Of a stretch of DNA of 64,000 nt, positions 1 to 8,695 are shown piece after piece. The stretch lies in NCBI RefSeq assembly GCF_027856955.1, contig NZ_JAPSMD010000001.1, forward strand, positions 34,929 through 98,928. The letters are read 5' to 3'. The stretch is from Falsiroseomonas oryzae. Its GTDB lineage: Bacteria; Pseudomonadota; Alphaproteobacteria; Acetobacterales; Acetobacteraceae. The position numbers and the translations under genes are program-made. Position 1 is the stretch's first letter. Every line of letters begins with the position of its first letter. The notes beneath the pieces were generated by a model. It was not told where the DNA came from and did not search any database. It worked only from the letters and a program-made list of their open reading frames with translations.

Positions 1-402
1 GTCGCTCTTCATGGCGAAGGCGTCGAGCAGGGCCGGCAGGGGCTGCGTCTTCTCGCGCTCGTTCCGCCACAGGATGAGCATGTCGAGGAAGCCGTTCGCC
101 AGCGCATGGCGGCGCAGCTCTGTGAAGCGCGCGTGGCCATCGCGGGGAATCAGGCGCCCGCCGCCGGCCAGGTGGTCGAGATACTCGACGATGACCAGGC
201 TGTCGTAGAGGATCGTGCCGTCCGCCAGGACAAGCGTCGGGATCTTGCCCAGCGGATTCTCGGCCAGGAGCTGGCGCGCAGGCTGCTGCATCGACACGAC
301 GGTGCGGATGGTGCGGATCCTGTCCGCCAGGCCGAGCTCATGCGCGGCGACCATGACCTTGCGGACGAATGGGGAGCGCGGCGACCAATGGAGCGTCATC
401 AT
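1..402 (-). CDS. Glutathione S-transferase, N-terminal part (cut by window edge)
   Basis: The frame is open to the left edge, so only the first 134 codons are present. The start is one of two adjacent ATGs (402 or 399); an AAGGGAGG-type ribosome site lies about 14 nt upstream of the first. The protein begins MTLHWSPRSPFVRKVMVAAH and has the thioredoxin-fold GST N-terminal domain: an SPFVRKV segment where the catalytic Ser usually sits, then NPLGKIPTL (cis-Pro loop) and DSLVIVEYLD (the glutathione-binding Asp/Ser-rich turn). The rest, LDHLAGGGRLIPRDG onward, is the start of the helical C-terminal domain. It is probably cytosolic and may conjugate glutathione to electrophiles, but the substrate cannot be inferred. 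It is divergent from the fumarase-like pair across a palindromic intergenic region. Confidence 0.85.
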   Translation of the reverse strand, partial: MMTLHWSPRSPFVRKVMVAAHELGLADRIRTIRTVVSMQQPARQLLAENPLGKIPTLVLADGTILYDSLVIVEYLDHLAGGGRLIPRDGHARFTELRRHALANGFLDMLILWRNEREKTQPLPALLDAFAMKSD

Positions 403-431
403 GTACGGCCGCCGCGCCTCCCTTGCCTTTA

Positions 432-455
432 GACCAAAAGGTCAGTCATATGACT
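432..455. promoter_or_regulatory. Tandem palindromes in the divergent GST/fumarase promoter region
   Basis: GACCAAAAGGTC (432-443; GACC/GGTC arms) is followed directly by the perfect 12-bp palindrome AGTCATATGACT (444-455). The segment is clearly more AT-rich than its surroundings and lies between two divergent genes, so it is a likely operator/promoter. No regulator gene adjoins it. Confidence 0.4.
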
Positions 456-530
456 TATACCCCATTGCCACTCCGCGTCCAGTCCCGGCCGGCTGACGCA
501 TTACGGGGCCAGCCGGAGGAGACGGTCCGC

Positions 531-1400
531 ATGCCGATCACCTACGACGCCGTGAAGCGTCTCTCCGGCCAGCTCTACGACTGGTCGCTGCGCCGCGTGC
601 CGGCGGATACCAAGCTCGGGCTTCGGCGCGCGTTGGAGACGGAGACGCATGACGGTGCGCGACAGATCCTGCGGATGATGCTCGGCTCCGCGAACCGGGC
701 CGAGCAGGAGGAACGGTTCGTCTGCTCGGACGCCGGCGTGCCCGTGTACCATGTGACTATCGGCACCGCGGCCCGGCTGGAAGGAGACATCCGCCAGGCG
801 ATCAGCGACGGGTTCGACGAACTCGTGGCCAGGATCGATCCGCCCCTGCTGAAGCATGTGACGAACCCGCTGACCAACGAGCGCGGCTACAAGGGGAAGG
901 ACATGCCCCTCGTGAGCTGGGATGTCGCCGGCGGTGCGGACTGGGTGGAGATGCTGTGCCAGCCCAAGGCGCTCGGCTCCGGCCGGTGGGCGGCGCTGGA
1001 GACCTTCTCCTTTCCCTCGCTCGGACAGATCGAGGACTATGTGATGAAGGTGGTCATGCAGGCCGGTTCGCAGCACTGCCCGCCGGTGATCATCGGGGTC
1101 GGGATCGGTGGCAGCTTCGACGTTGCCGCACGGATCGCCACCAAGGCGACGATGCGTCCGGTCGGCAGCGTGAACGCAGAACCCATGCTGGCCGCCATGG
1201 AGGAGCGGCTTCTGCGTGCCGTCAACGCCACGGGCTTCGGCCCGATGGGTACGGGCGGCGACACGACGGCGCTTGCTGTGCATGTGGATTACGCTGCGGG
1301 TCACGGCTACACGCCGGTGGCGGTCTGCTTCAACTGCTGGATCAACCGCCGCACGCGCGCCCGATTGCATCCGGATGGCAGCGTGGAACGGATGGAGTGA
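531..1400 (+). CDS. Class I fumarase / L(+)-tartrate dehydratase alpha subunit
   Basis: A 289-residue iron-sulfur hydro-lyase subunit matching the N-terminal half of FumA-type fumarases and TtdA. I chose the ATG at 531 because GGAGGAGA lies 8-14 nt upstream; the frame stays open further upstream without a ribosome site. The expected [4Fe-4S] cysteines are at Cys65 (ERFVCSDAG), Cys183 (SQHCPPVIIGVGIGG) and Cys266/269 (VCFNCW). The conserved GKDMPLVSW and MGTGGDTTAL segments are present. It should act with the next gene to hydrate or dehydrate fumarate/malate, tartrate or a related dicarboxylate. Split genes occur both for tartrate dehydratase and for two-subunit fumarases, so the substrate is uncertain. 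Confidence 0.88.
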   Translation: MPITYDAVKRLSGQLYDWSLRRVPADTKLGLRRALETETHDGARQILRMMLGSANRAEQEERFVCSDAGVPVYHVTIGTAARLEGDIRQAISDGFDELVARIDPPLLKHVTNPLTNERGYKGKDMPLVSWDVAGGADWVEMLCQPKALGSGRWAALETFSFPSLGQIEDYVMKVVMQAGSQHCPPVIIGVGIGGSFDVAARIATKATMRPVGSVNAEPMLAAMEERLLRAVNATGFGPMGTGGDTTALAVHVDYAAGHGYTPVAVCFNCWINRRTRARLHPDGSVERME

Positions 1401-1405
1401 CGGGG

Positions 1406-2020
1406 ATGCGGCGGATGCGCATGCCGATGAGCCCGGCGGAGGCGCGCAGCCTGCACGCCGGGGAGATGATCCTGCTGGACGGCGAGATCGTCATCACCGC
1501 CGGGTTGCCGACGCACCAGCGTCTGCTGGCCTGCGCGGAGGAAGGCCGGGATCCGCCGATGCGGATCGCCGGCGGATCGCTGCTGCACCTCGGCTCCTAC
1601 AGCCGCGACACGGCCGAGGGTGGGCTCGAAGTGCTGTACATGAACCCCACCACCAGCACGCGCTTCAATCCCATGATGCCGCGGCTCATTCGCCATTACG
1701 GCCTGACCGCCGTGGGCGGCAAGGGCGGGCTCGATGCGAGCTGCGCGCAGGCGATGGCGGAGGTCGGGTGTGTGTATCTGTCGTTCCTCGGCGGCGGTGC
1801 ACCGCTGCATTCCAGCGCGATCCGCGAGGTGCGAGAGGTCGCATGCCACGACCTGGTCGCGCATTACCGTCTCGTCCGCCTTGCGGTGGAAGGCCTGGGA
1901 CCCGTGACCGTGGGCATCGACGCACATGGGAACAGCTTGTTCGACACGCTGCAGGCACGCGCGCGGGAGCGCATGCCGGAGATCCTGGCCCGTCTGGCGG
2001 CGGACCGCGAACAGGCCTAG
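1406..2020 (+). CDS. Class I fumarase / L(+)-tartrate dehydratase beta subunit
   Basis: A 204-residue subunit corresponding to FumA C-terminal / TtdB proteins. It starts 5 nt after the alpha-subunit stop; a GGAG sits 8 nt before the ATG at 1406, and further in-frame ATGs follow at 1415, 1421 and 1427. Landmarks are the swivel-type N-terminus (SLHAGEMILLDGEIVITAG), PTTSTRFNPMM, and GLTAVGGKGGL, which matches the Thr/Ser-rich substrate loop of the family. It forms the second half of the active site with the upstream gene. A strong hairpin follows the stop codon, so the two genes look like a complete transcription unit. Confidence 0.88.
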   Translation: MRRMRMPMSPAEARSLHAGEMILLDGEIVITAGLPTHQRLLACAEEGRDPPMRIAGGSLLHLGSYSRDTAEGGLEVLYMNPTTSTRFNPMMPRLIRHYGLTAVGGKGGLDASCAQAMAEVGCVYLSFLGGGAPLHSSAIREVREVACHDLVAHYRLVRLAVEGLGPVTVGIDAHGNSLFDTLQARARERMPEILARLAADREQA

Positions 2021-2029
2021 CCCGCGATC

Positions 2030-2068
2030 GCCCTGAGCGTGCACACCGAAGGTGGGCACGCTCAGGGC
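2030..2068 (+). terminator. Strong hairpin after the fumarase pair
   Basis: GCCCTGAGCGTGC (2030-2042) pairs perfectly over 13 bp with GCACGCTCAGGGC (2056-2068) around a 13-nt loop. It starts 10 nt after the beta-subunit stop. No long T-run follows, as is common in GC-rich alphaproteobacteria. Confidence 0.6.
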
Positions 2069-2090
2069 GTGAATCGCCGGGCCAGAGAAG

Positions 2091-2136
2091 CTAGACCGGC
2101 GTAGGCCTGAACACAGTCAGGGCTACGCCGGTCTAG
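2091..2136 (-). terminator. Strong hairpin overlapping the racemase-family stop codon
   Basis: CTAGACCGGCGTAG (2091-2104) pairs perfectly with CTACGCCGGTCTAG (2123-2136). After one mismatch five more pairs form, leaving a 6-nt loop. The TAG stop of the minus-strand gene (2133-2135) is inside the stem. It is likely the end of the ABC-transporter operon and lies back to back with the plus-strand hairpin. Confidence 0.6.
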
Positions 2137-2867
2137 CCGGCCTGCGCTCCGCTGCCGAGCGTGAATATCCTGCCGACCGCAGCCGCCGGCCGAGGATCCA
2201 GGCCGAGCGCATCCAGGCAGGCCCAGATGCCCGCGGCCGCCGAATCGATCACCGGAATTCCGAGGTCCGCTTCGAGCGGCGCCATGGCCGGCCATCCCTG
2301 CAGGTTGGTGCTCCACAGCAGGATGCAGTCGGGGCGGCACTCCGAAGCGACGTCGCGCGCAAGGGCGATGATCCGCTCCATCGGCACCGCTGCGGCGGCA
2401 GCGTTGTCGCTGAGCGCCATGGCGCGCACTCCGACGCAGGCCACGCCTAGCCCCGCCGCAGCTTCCGCGGCATGGGCCACGGTGCCGGGCGTGACGAACG
2501 CGATGCGGCGGGAGCCGAGCCGATGCAGCAAGGCGGCGGTGCCCAGCGCGGCGGTGACCGCCGTGCAGCCGGCGGCCTCCGCCATGGTCGTGCACAAGGC
2601 GCGGTCGGCGTCCAATCCGACCGCCGCGCCGCGCGTACCGTTCCAGCACACGACACCGACGCCAGCATGGCCGAGCTGCCATGCGGCCTGCCGGTAGGCC
2701 TCCGCATCGTAGCCATCCTTCGGCTGGCCGCTTCCGGATCCGTAGTAGGGGATGCGCGCGACGCAGGAATCGAGCTGCTGGAAGTGGCGCAGGATCGCGG
2801 CCAGCGTCCTCTCGACGGTCCGGTTGGAGGACGGCGTGATGGTGCCGATCGCCGGCGGAGCGCTCAT
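2133..2867 (-). CDS. Asp/Glu racemase superfamily protein (maleate isomerase / arylmalonate decarboxylase-like)
   Basis: A 244-residue protein; start ATG at 2867 with GGGAGA about 10 nt upstream. It opens with IGTITPSSNRTVE, the typical beginning of maleate isomerase and arylmalonate decarboxylase relatives, and has CWNGTRG near residue 80, TPGTVAHAAEAAAGLG in the second lobe, and PVIDSAAAGIW near the end. In this family the second catalytic Cys usually lies in a C-T-N-L type segment; here the matching segment reads LLWSTNLQG, with Ser in that place. Activity is therefore uncertain. It is the last gene of the minus-strand importer operon, 57 nt after the second ATPase, which suggests it acts on the imported compound or its product. 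Confidence 0.75.
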   Translation of the reverse strand: MSAPPAIGTITPSSNRTVERTLAAILRHFQQLDSCVARIPYYGSGSGQPKDGYDAEAYRQAAWQLGHAGVGVVCWNGTRGAAVGLDADRALCTTMAEAAGCTAVTAALGTAALLHRLGSRRIAFVTPGTVAHAAEAAAGLGVACVGVRAMALSDNAAAAAVPMERIIALARDVASECRPDCILLWSTNLQGWPAMAPLEADLGIPVIDSAAAGIWACLDALGLDPRPAAAVGRIFTLGSGAQAG

Positions 2868-2924
2868 GCCCGGGTTCTCCCTTGTGGCTGCCCGGCCACG
2901 GCCGGCGCCCAACCGAAACCGATG

Positions 2925-3892
<968 letters not shown>

Positions 3893-3896
<4 letters not shown>

Positions 3897-4882
3897 GCGA
3901 TCTCGTCCGCGCGGATGCAGGCGGCCTTGTGCCCGGGCCCCAACTCCCGCAGCGCAGGCTCCTCGGCGCGGCAGGCCTCCACCGCGTGACGGCAGCGCGC
4001 GGCGAAGCGGCAGCCGGCGGGCGGATGCAGCAGGCTGGGCACCGTGCCGGGAATGGCTTCGAGCCGCCGATGCTCCGTCGCGGCCATGTCGAGACGCGGG
4101 ATGGAGCGGATCAGGCCCTGCGTGTAGGGGTGGCGTGGGCGCGCGAAGAGTGCGGCGACCGGCGCTTCCTCCACCACCTTGCCGGCATACATGACGACGA
4201 CCCGCTGCGCCGTCTCCGCCACCACGCCCATGGCATGGGTGATGAGCAGCACGGCCATGCCAAGGCGCTGCTTCATCTCGTCCAGGAGGTCGAGGATCTG
4301 CGCCTGGATGGTGACGTCGAGCGCGGTGGTCGGCTCGTCCGCGATCAGCAGCTTCGGGCTGCAGGACAGCGCCATGGCGATCATCACGCGCTGACGCATC
4401 CCGCCCGAGAACTGGTGCGGGTAGTCGTGCACCCGGCGTGACGGGTTCGGGATGTTGACCAGGCGCAGCATTTCCGCCGCGTGGTCAAGCGCGGCACGAC
4501 GCGAAAGCCCTTCATGCTCGCGGATCGCCTCGGCGATCTGGCTGCCGACCGTGTAGACGGGGTTGAGCGAGGTCATCGGTTCCTGGAAGACGAAGCCGAT
4601 CTCCTTCGCGCGGATGGACCGCATCTGCTCCGGGCCCATCGGGACGAGGTCGCGTCCCTGCCAGAGGATCCGGCCCGCCACGATGCGGCCTGGCGGCATG
4701 GCGATCAGCTTCAGGATCGTCATGGCGGTGACGGTCTTGCCGCAGCCGGACTCGCCGACCACCGAGACGGTCTCTCCGCGGTCGATCCCGATGTCGACGC
4801 CGTCCACCGCGCGGACCATGCCGTCATCCGTGGCGAAGTGGACCTTCAGCCCCTGGATGTCGAGGATGCGCCCGTCGTTCAC
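3893..4882 (-). CDS. Oligopeptide/dipeptide ABC importer ATPase (DppD/OppD type)
   Basis: A 329-residue ABC ATPase. Walker [10 protein letters not shown]-loop [13 protein letters not shown], signature [15 protein letters not shown], Walker [14 protein letters not shown] and H-loop [11 protein letters not shown] are all visible. The C-terminal [15 protein letters not shown] segment is the usual OppD/DppD tail. It overlaps the permease stop by 4 bp and the next ATPase by 4 bp, so the set is translated as one block. It forms the heterodimeric motor with its downstream partner. One minor oddity is the H-loop ITHAMG, where D is more usual after H. Confidence 0.93.
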
Positions 4883-5823
4883 TTCACGCGCCTCGGGTCC
4901 AGCGCGTCACGCAGCCCGTCACCCAGGAAGTTGATGCTCAGGACGGTCAGGAATATTGCGAGGCCCGGGAACAGCGCCCAGTGAGGCGCGAAGTCCAGAT
5001 TGTCCTTGGCGTCGAACAGCAGGCGTCCCCAGGTCGGGATGTCCGGCGGGAAGCCGAGGCCGAGGAAGGACAGCGTGCTTTCCGCGATGATCGCGGCTGC
5101 GACGTCGATGGTGGCCGCGACGATGACGGGACCGAGCGCATTGGGCAGGATGTGCCGGAGCACGAGACGCAGGCGCGAGGCGCCGAGCGCCCTGGCCGCC
5201 TCCACGAACTCCTTCTCGCGCAGGGAGAAGAACTGCGCCCGCACCAGCCGTGCCACCGGCATCCAGTTGAAGCCGCCGATGACGATGACGATCAGGATGA
5301 AGACCCCGATCTCCGGGCCGACCACCTGCGTCAGCGCATCGCGGAACAGATAGATGATCAGCAGCAAGAGCGGCAGTTGCGGCAGCGAGAGGAACAGGTC
5401 CGTCAGCCACATCAGGCCTGCATCCACCCGCCCGCCGCTCATCCCGGCGACCGCGCCGACCAGCACGCCGAAGGTGACGGCGACCAGCATGGCGGCGAAG
5501 CCGACCGCGAGCGAGATGCGCCCACCATAGAGGATGCGCGCCAGCAGGTCCTGCCCGAGGTCGTCGGTCCCGAGGGGATGGTCCCAGGACGGACCCTGCA
5601 GCCGAGCGGTGAAATCGATCTCGTCGATCGGCACCGACCAGAGCAGCGGTCCGAGCAGGACTGCCAGCACCAATGTTCCGAGGATGGCGGCGCTGACTAC
5701 CGCCAGACGGTGCTTGCGGAATCGCCGCCAGGCCTCCTTCCAGGGGCCGACGCGCGGGCGCGCGACGAGGGCGGGCGCGTCAGCGGTAGCTGATGCGTGG
5801 GTCGAGCCAGCCATACAGGACAT
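4879..5823 (-). CDS. Dipeptide-type ABC importer permease (DppC type)
   Basis: About 314 residues with the OppC/DppC N-terminal segment (WRRFRKHRLAVVSAAILGTLVLAV), a GTDDLGQDLLARILYGGRISL motif that identifies this subfamily, and an EAA loop (EAARALGASRLRLVLRHILPNA) that contacts the ATPases. About six membrane helices are expected. The start is unsure: ATGs at 5823 and 5814 and a TTG at 5832 are possible and none has a clear ribosome site. All overlap the end of the DppB-type gene by 35-53 bp, so translation probably depends on coupling. Confidence 0.9.
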   Translation of the reverse strand: MSCMAGSTHASATADAPALVARPRVGPWKEAWRRFRKHRLAVVSAAILGTLVLAVLLGPLLWSVPIDEIDFTARLQGPSWDHPLGTDDLGQDLLARILYGGRISLAVGFAAMLVAVTFGVLVGAVAGMSGGRVDAGLMWLTDLFLSLPQLPLLLLIIYLFRDALTQVVGPEIGVFILIVIVIGGFNWMPVARLVRAQFFSLREKEFVEAARALGASRLRLVLRHILPNALGPVIVAATIDVAAAIIAESTLSFLGLGFPPDIPTWGRLLFDAKDNLDFAPHWALFPGLAIFLTVLSINFLGDGLRDALDPRRVK

Positions 5824-6739
5824 CGGCGACAAGGTTGAAGAAGACCACCAGGCAGGCGAAGACGAAGGTCACCCCCATGATGACCGGCGTGTCATTGGCC
5901 AGGATGGCGCTGATGAGCAGCGAGCCGATCCCAGGCACGCGGAAGATCTGCTCCGTCACGATCGCGCCGCCGAACACGGCCGGCATCTGGAGGGCGACGA
6001 GCGTCACCACGGGGATCATTGCATTCCGCACGACATGCCGCATCGTCACCGCGCTTTCCGAAATGCCCTTCGAGCGGGCGGTGGTGACATGGTCCAGGCG
6101 GATCACGTCCAGCACCGCCGAGCGCACGAAGCGCGTCCAGGCAGCCCCCTGGAACAGGCCGAGCACCAGCACGGGCATGATGGACTGGCGCAGCTGTTCC
6201 CACCACCAGCGCCAGCCCGTCGCGTCGATCTGCGTGCGGAACACGAAGGGCAGCCAGTCCAGGTAGATCGAGAAGAGCAGGATGAAGAGCAGCCCGGTGA
6301 AGAAGGTCGGGAGCGAGAACCCCACGAACGCCAGCGTGTTGGCGATCTGGTCGAAGATCGAATAGGGGCGCGTCGCCGCGTAGATCCCGACCGGCAAGGC
6401 GATGGCGAGCGCGAGCAACTGCGCCGCGCCGATCACTGCGATGGTGGTCGGCAGGCGCTGCAGGATGAGATCCGCGACGGGGCTTCGGCTGACGAAGGAG
6501 AAGCCCCACTCCCCCCGCAGCATGGCAAGGAGCCAGCTCAGGTAGCGGACATGGATCGGATCATCCAGCCCGAGGCTCGCGCGCAGGTTGGCGCGGACGT
6601 CGGGCGGGATGGCGGGGTTGGTCGCGAGTTCCTCGAACGGGTCGCCCGGGGCGAGTGCAAGCACGGTGAACAGGATCACGCTGATCCCGAGCAGGCTCGG
6701 GATCGCGATGATCAGGCGACGGACGAGATACTGCGTCAC
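5780..6739 (-). CDS. Dipeptide-type ABC importer permease (DppB type)
   Basis: A 319-residue inner-membrane permease starting with GTG (VTQYLVRRLIIAIPSLLGIS), the standard DppB/OppB opening. It has the LGLDDPIHVRYLSWL segment, LPTFFTGLLFI, and an EAA loop (ARSKGISESAVTMRHVVRNA). It is 18 nt downstream of the binding-protein gene. It forms the translocation pore with the DppC-type subunit and helps receive substrate from the binding protein encoded immediately upstream. Confidence 0.92.
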   Translation of the reverse strand: MTQYLVRRLIIAIPSLLGISVILFTVLALAPGDPFEELATNPAIPPDVRANLRASLGLDDPIHVRYLSWLLAMLRGEWGFSFVSRSPVADLILQRLPTTIAVIGAAQLLALAIALPVGIYAATRPYSIFDQIANTLAFVGFSLPTFFTGLLFILLFSIYLDWLPFVFRTQIDATGWRWWWEQLRQSIMPVLVLGLFQGAAWTRFVRSAVLDVIRLDHVTTARSKGISESAVTMRHVVRNAMIPVVTLVALQMPAVFGGAIVTEQIFRVPGIGSLLISAILANDTPVIMGVTFVFACLVVFFNLVADVLYGWLDPRISYR

Positions 6740-6757
6740 GCTGCGCGCGCTGCCGTC

Positions 6758-8554
6758 TCAGGTCTCGCGGAACCAGTGGCCGAGCAGCCAGAAGTCGTTG
6801 TCCCAGGCGGACAACACGGGACGCAGGTTGTTCAGGCTGGCCCGCACGCGCGGCCGGCCGACCACGGGAATGACGTGGTTGCTGCCGACGATGAGGTCGT
6901 TCATGCGGATGAACAGCGCGGCCCGCTTCACCGGATCCAGCTCGCCCTCCGATTCGCGGAAGATGCGGTCATATTCCTCGCTGCGCCAGCGGACGATGTT
7001 GCGGCCCTGCCAGCTGTTTGCCCGGGTGGAGATTTCCCAGGACACGAACTGGTTCATGAAGAGCTGCGGATCGGCCTGCGGCATCGTCGTGGTGTACATC
7101 TGCATGTCGGCCCAGAACTTCGTGTAGGTGTCCGGGTTGGCGACGTCCGAGGAGAAGAAGACGGAGGCAACGACGGACTTCAGCTCCAGGTCGATGCCGG
7201 CGCGCTGCGCCGCCTGCTTGTAGACCGCCTGGGTCCGCTGGCGGGGCGTGTTGACGGAGGTCTGGTAGACGAAGCGCAGGCGCACGCCGTCCTTCGCGCG
7301 GATGCCGTCTCGCCCGCGCACCCAGCCGGCGCGGTCCAGGATCTCGTTCGCGCGGTTGAGGTTGAACTCCCAGCGCATGTTGGTCGACCGGAAGCGCGGC
7401 GGGTTGTTCAGGAAGTTGGCGGTTGCAGGTCCGCCCCTGCCATAGATGAACTGCTCGATCGCGTTGCGGTCCAGCAGCAGCGACATGGCCTGGCGCACCG
7501 CCGGGTCGCGGAAAGCGGGATGCTGCGTGCTGATATGCGCCCGCTCGCCTTCCACCTCGCGGTGCGGATCGGTGGCGTTGAGCATCACGAACTCGATGTC
7601 GCCGCCCTCGACGATGTCCACGCGTCCGCGTCCCGCGGCTTCGAGCCGCTTCAGGATCTCGTCCTCGACCTGGAGGTTCCAGGCATAGTCGAAGTCGCCG
7701 GTCTGCAGCACCGCGCGCGCCGCGGACACGGCATCGCCGCCGCCCTTCACCTCGACCGTGTCGAAGAACGGGTGCTCCGGCATGTGGTAGCTCGGGTTCA
7801 GCTCGGCGCGCAGCGTATCGCCGGGCGTGAAGCTGACGAACCGATACGGGCTGGTGCCGACAGGCCGAAGGTTGGCCGGCGCATCGCGCGAGTTGGCGCC
7901 TGCGAAGTTCTGGAACAGGTGCTTCGGGATGATCATCCCGCGAGAGGCGACGAAGGCATCCGCCCAGAACGGCTGCGGCCGCTCGAACTCGACGCGTACC
8001 GTGAAGTCGTCCACCTTGGTCACGTTCACGTCGCGGTAGCTGCCCGAGGTGACAGCGGCAACGGCGGGGTTGCGGCCGTACTCCCAGTTGAACACCACGT
8101 CGTCGGCGCTGAAGTCCTGCCCATCGTGCCACTTGGCGCCGCGCTTCAGCTTCCAGGTGACGGTGCGCCCATCTGCCGAAAGGCCGCCATTGTCCGTGGA
8201 TGGGATTTCCGCTGCGAGGATCGGCACCAGCGTGCCGTCCTGCGCCCAGCCCGCCAGCGGTTCGTAGAAGACGCGGCTTGCATCCTGGTTGGTGGTGCCG
8301 ACCGCGAAATGCGGGTTCAGCAGGGTCGAGGCCTGCCAGTAGAGGATGCGCAGCGGGCCCCCGCCGCCGCGACGCCCTGGCCTGTAGGCAGGGAGACTCT
8401 GCGCCGAGGCCGGGGAGATCCCGGCCAGGGCCAGCAACTGCGTCGCCATGGGCGCGGTGAGGCCGACGGCAGCCAGCCGGCGCACGAAGCCGCGGCGCGA
8501 CAGCGTGCCACGCTGCACGCGGCCGATCATCTGACGGAGATCGTCCTCGTTCAT
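6758..8554 (-). CDS. Tat-exported extracellular solute-binding protein (family 5, peptide/opine type)
   Basis: A 598-residue lipid-free binding protein. The ATG at 8554 has GGGAGAG 7-13 nt upstream. The N-terminus carries a twin-arginine signal (SRRGFVRRLA, residues 19-28), a hydrophobic stretch and a cleavage-like PASAQ. SBP family 5 landmarks follow: WKLKRGAKWHDGQDFSADDV, NPRFRSTNMRWEF-like windows and ARANEILDRAG-like motifs. It collects peptides or peptide-like compounds in the periplasm for the importer encoded downstream. It is somewhat longer than the usual 500-550 residues. It follows the M20 amidohydrolase gene, so amide-linked ligands are plausible. Confidence 0.9.
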   Translation of the reverse strand: MNEDDLRQMIGRVQRGTLSRRGFVRRLAAVGLTAPMATQLLALAGISPASAQSLPAYRPGRRGGGGPLRILYWQASTLLNPHFAVGTTNQDASRVFYEPLAGWAQDGTLVPILAAEIPSTDNGGLSADGRTVTWKLKRGAKWHDGQDFSADDVVFNWEYGRNPAVAAVTSGSYRDVNVTKVDDFTVRVEFERPQPFWADAFVASRGMIIPKHLFQNFAGANSRDAPANLRPVGTSPYRFVSFTPGDTLRAELNPSYHMPEHPFFDTVEVKGGGDAVSAARAVLQTGDFDYAWNLQVEDEILKRLEAAGRGRVDIVEGGDIEFVMLNATDPHREVEGERAHISTQHPAFRDPAVRQAMSLLLDRNAIEQFIYGRGGPATANFLNNPPRFRSTNMRWEFNLNRANEILDRAGWVRGRDGIRAKDGVRLRFVYQTSVNTPRQRTQAVYKQAAQRAGIDLELKSVVASVFFSSDVANPDTYTKFWADMQMYTTTMPQADPQLFMNQFVSWEISTRANSWQGRNIVRWRSEEYDRIFRESEGELDPVKRAALFIRMNDLIVGSNHVIPVVGRPRVRASLNNLRPVLSAWDNDFWLLGHWFRET

Positions 8555-8616
8555 CCCAACTCTCTCCCGTTCGTCACGGTGCCGGCCGTTGAACCCGGCC
8601 TGGCCAGCCGCGCAGG

Positions 8617-8630
8617 CCCCCAAGTGGGGG
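8617..8630. other. Short hairpin between amidohydrolase and binding-protein genes
   Basis: CCCCC (8617-8621) pairs with GGGGG (8626-8630) around AAGT. No T-run follows on the minus strand. It could be a weak terminator or an mRNA stability element inside the operon; the 141-bp gap shows nothing else clear. Confidence 0.25.
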
Positions 8631-8695
8631 GATGGTGACGGAAAGGGTGCCTGCCCGTCCAGCGCACATTGCGCGGCTCTTCGGCTCTTGCCCGT

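Noticed and set aside
956..1405. An upstream extension of the beta-subunit frame into the alpha-subunit gene
   Set aside because: The extension is out of frame with the alpha subunit and not protein-like; the ATG at 1406 has a ribosome site and gives the usual family length.
5534..8638. A plus-strand open frame of over 1000 codons opposite the permease and binding-protein genes
   Set aside because: Its translation is low-complexity (His/Asp/Arg/Gln-rich) with no domain motifs. It exists because a 70% GC genome has few stop codons in the antisense frame; the minus-strand genes have clear motifs.
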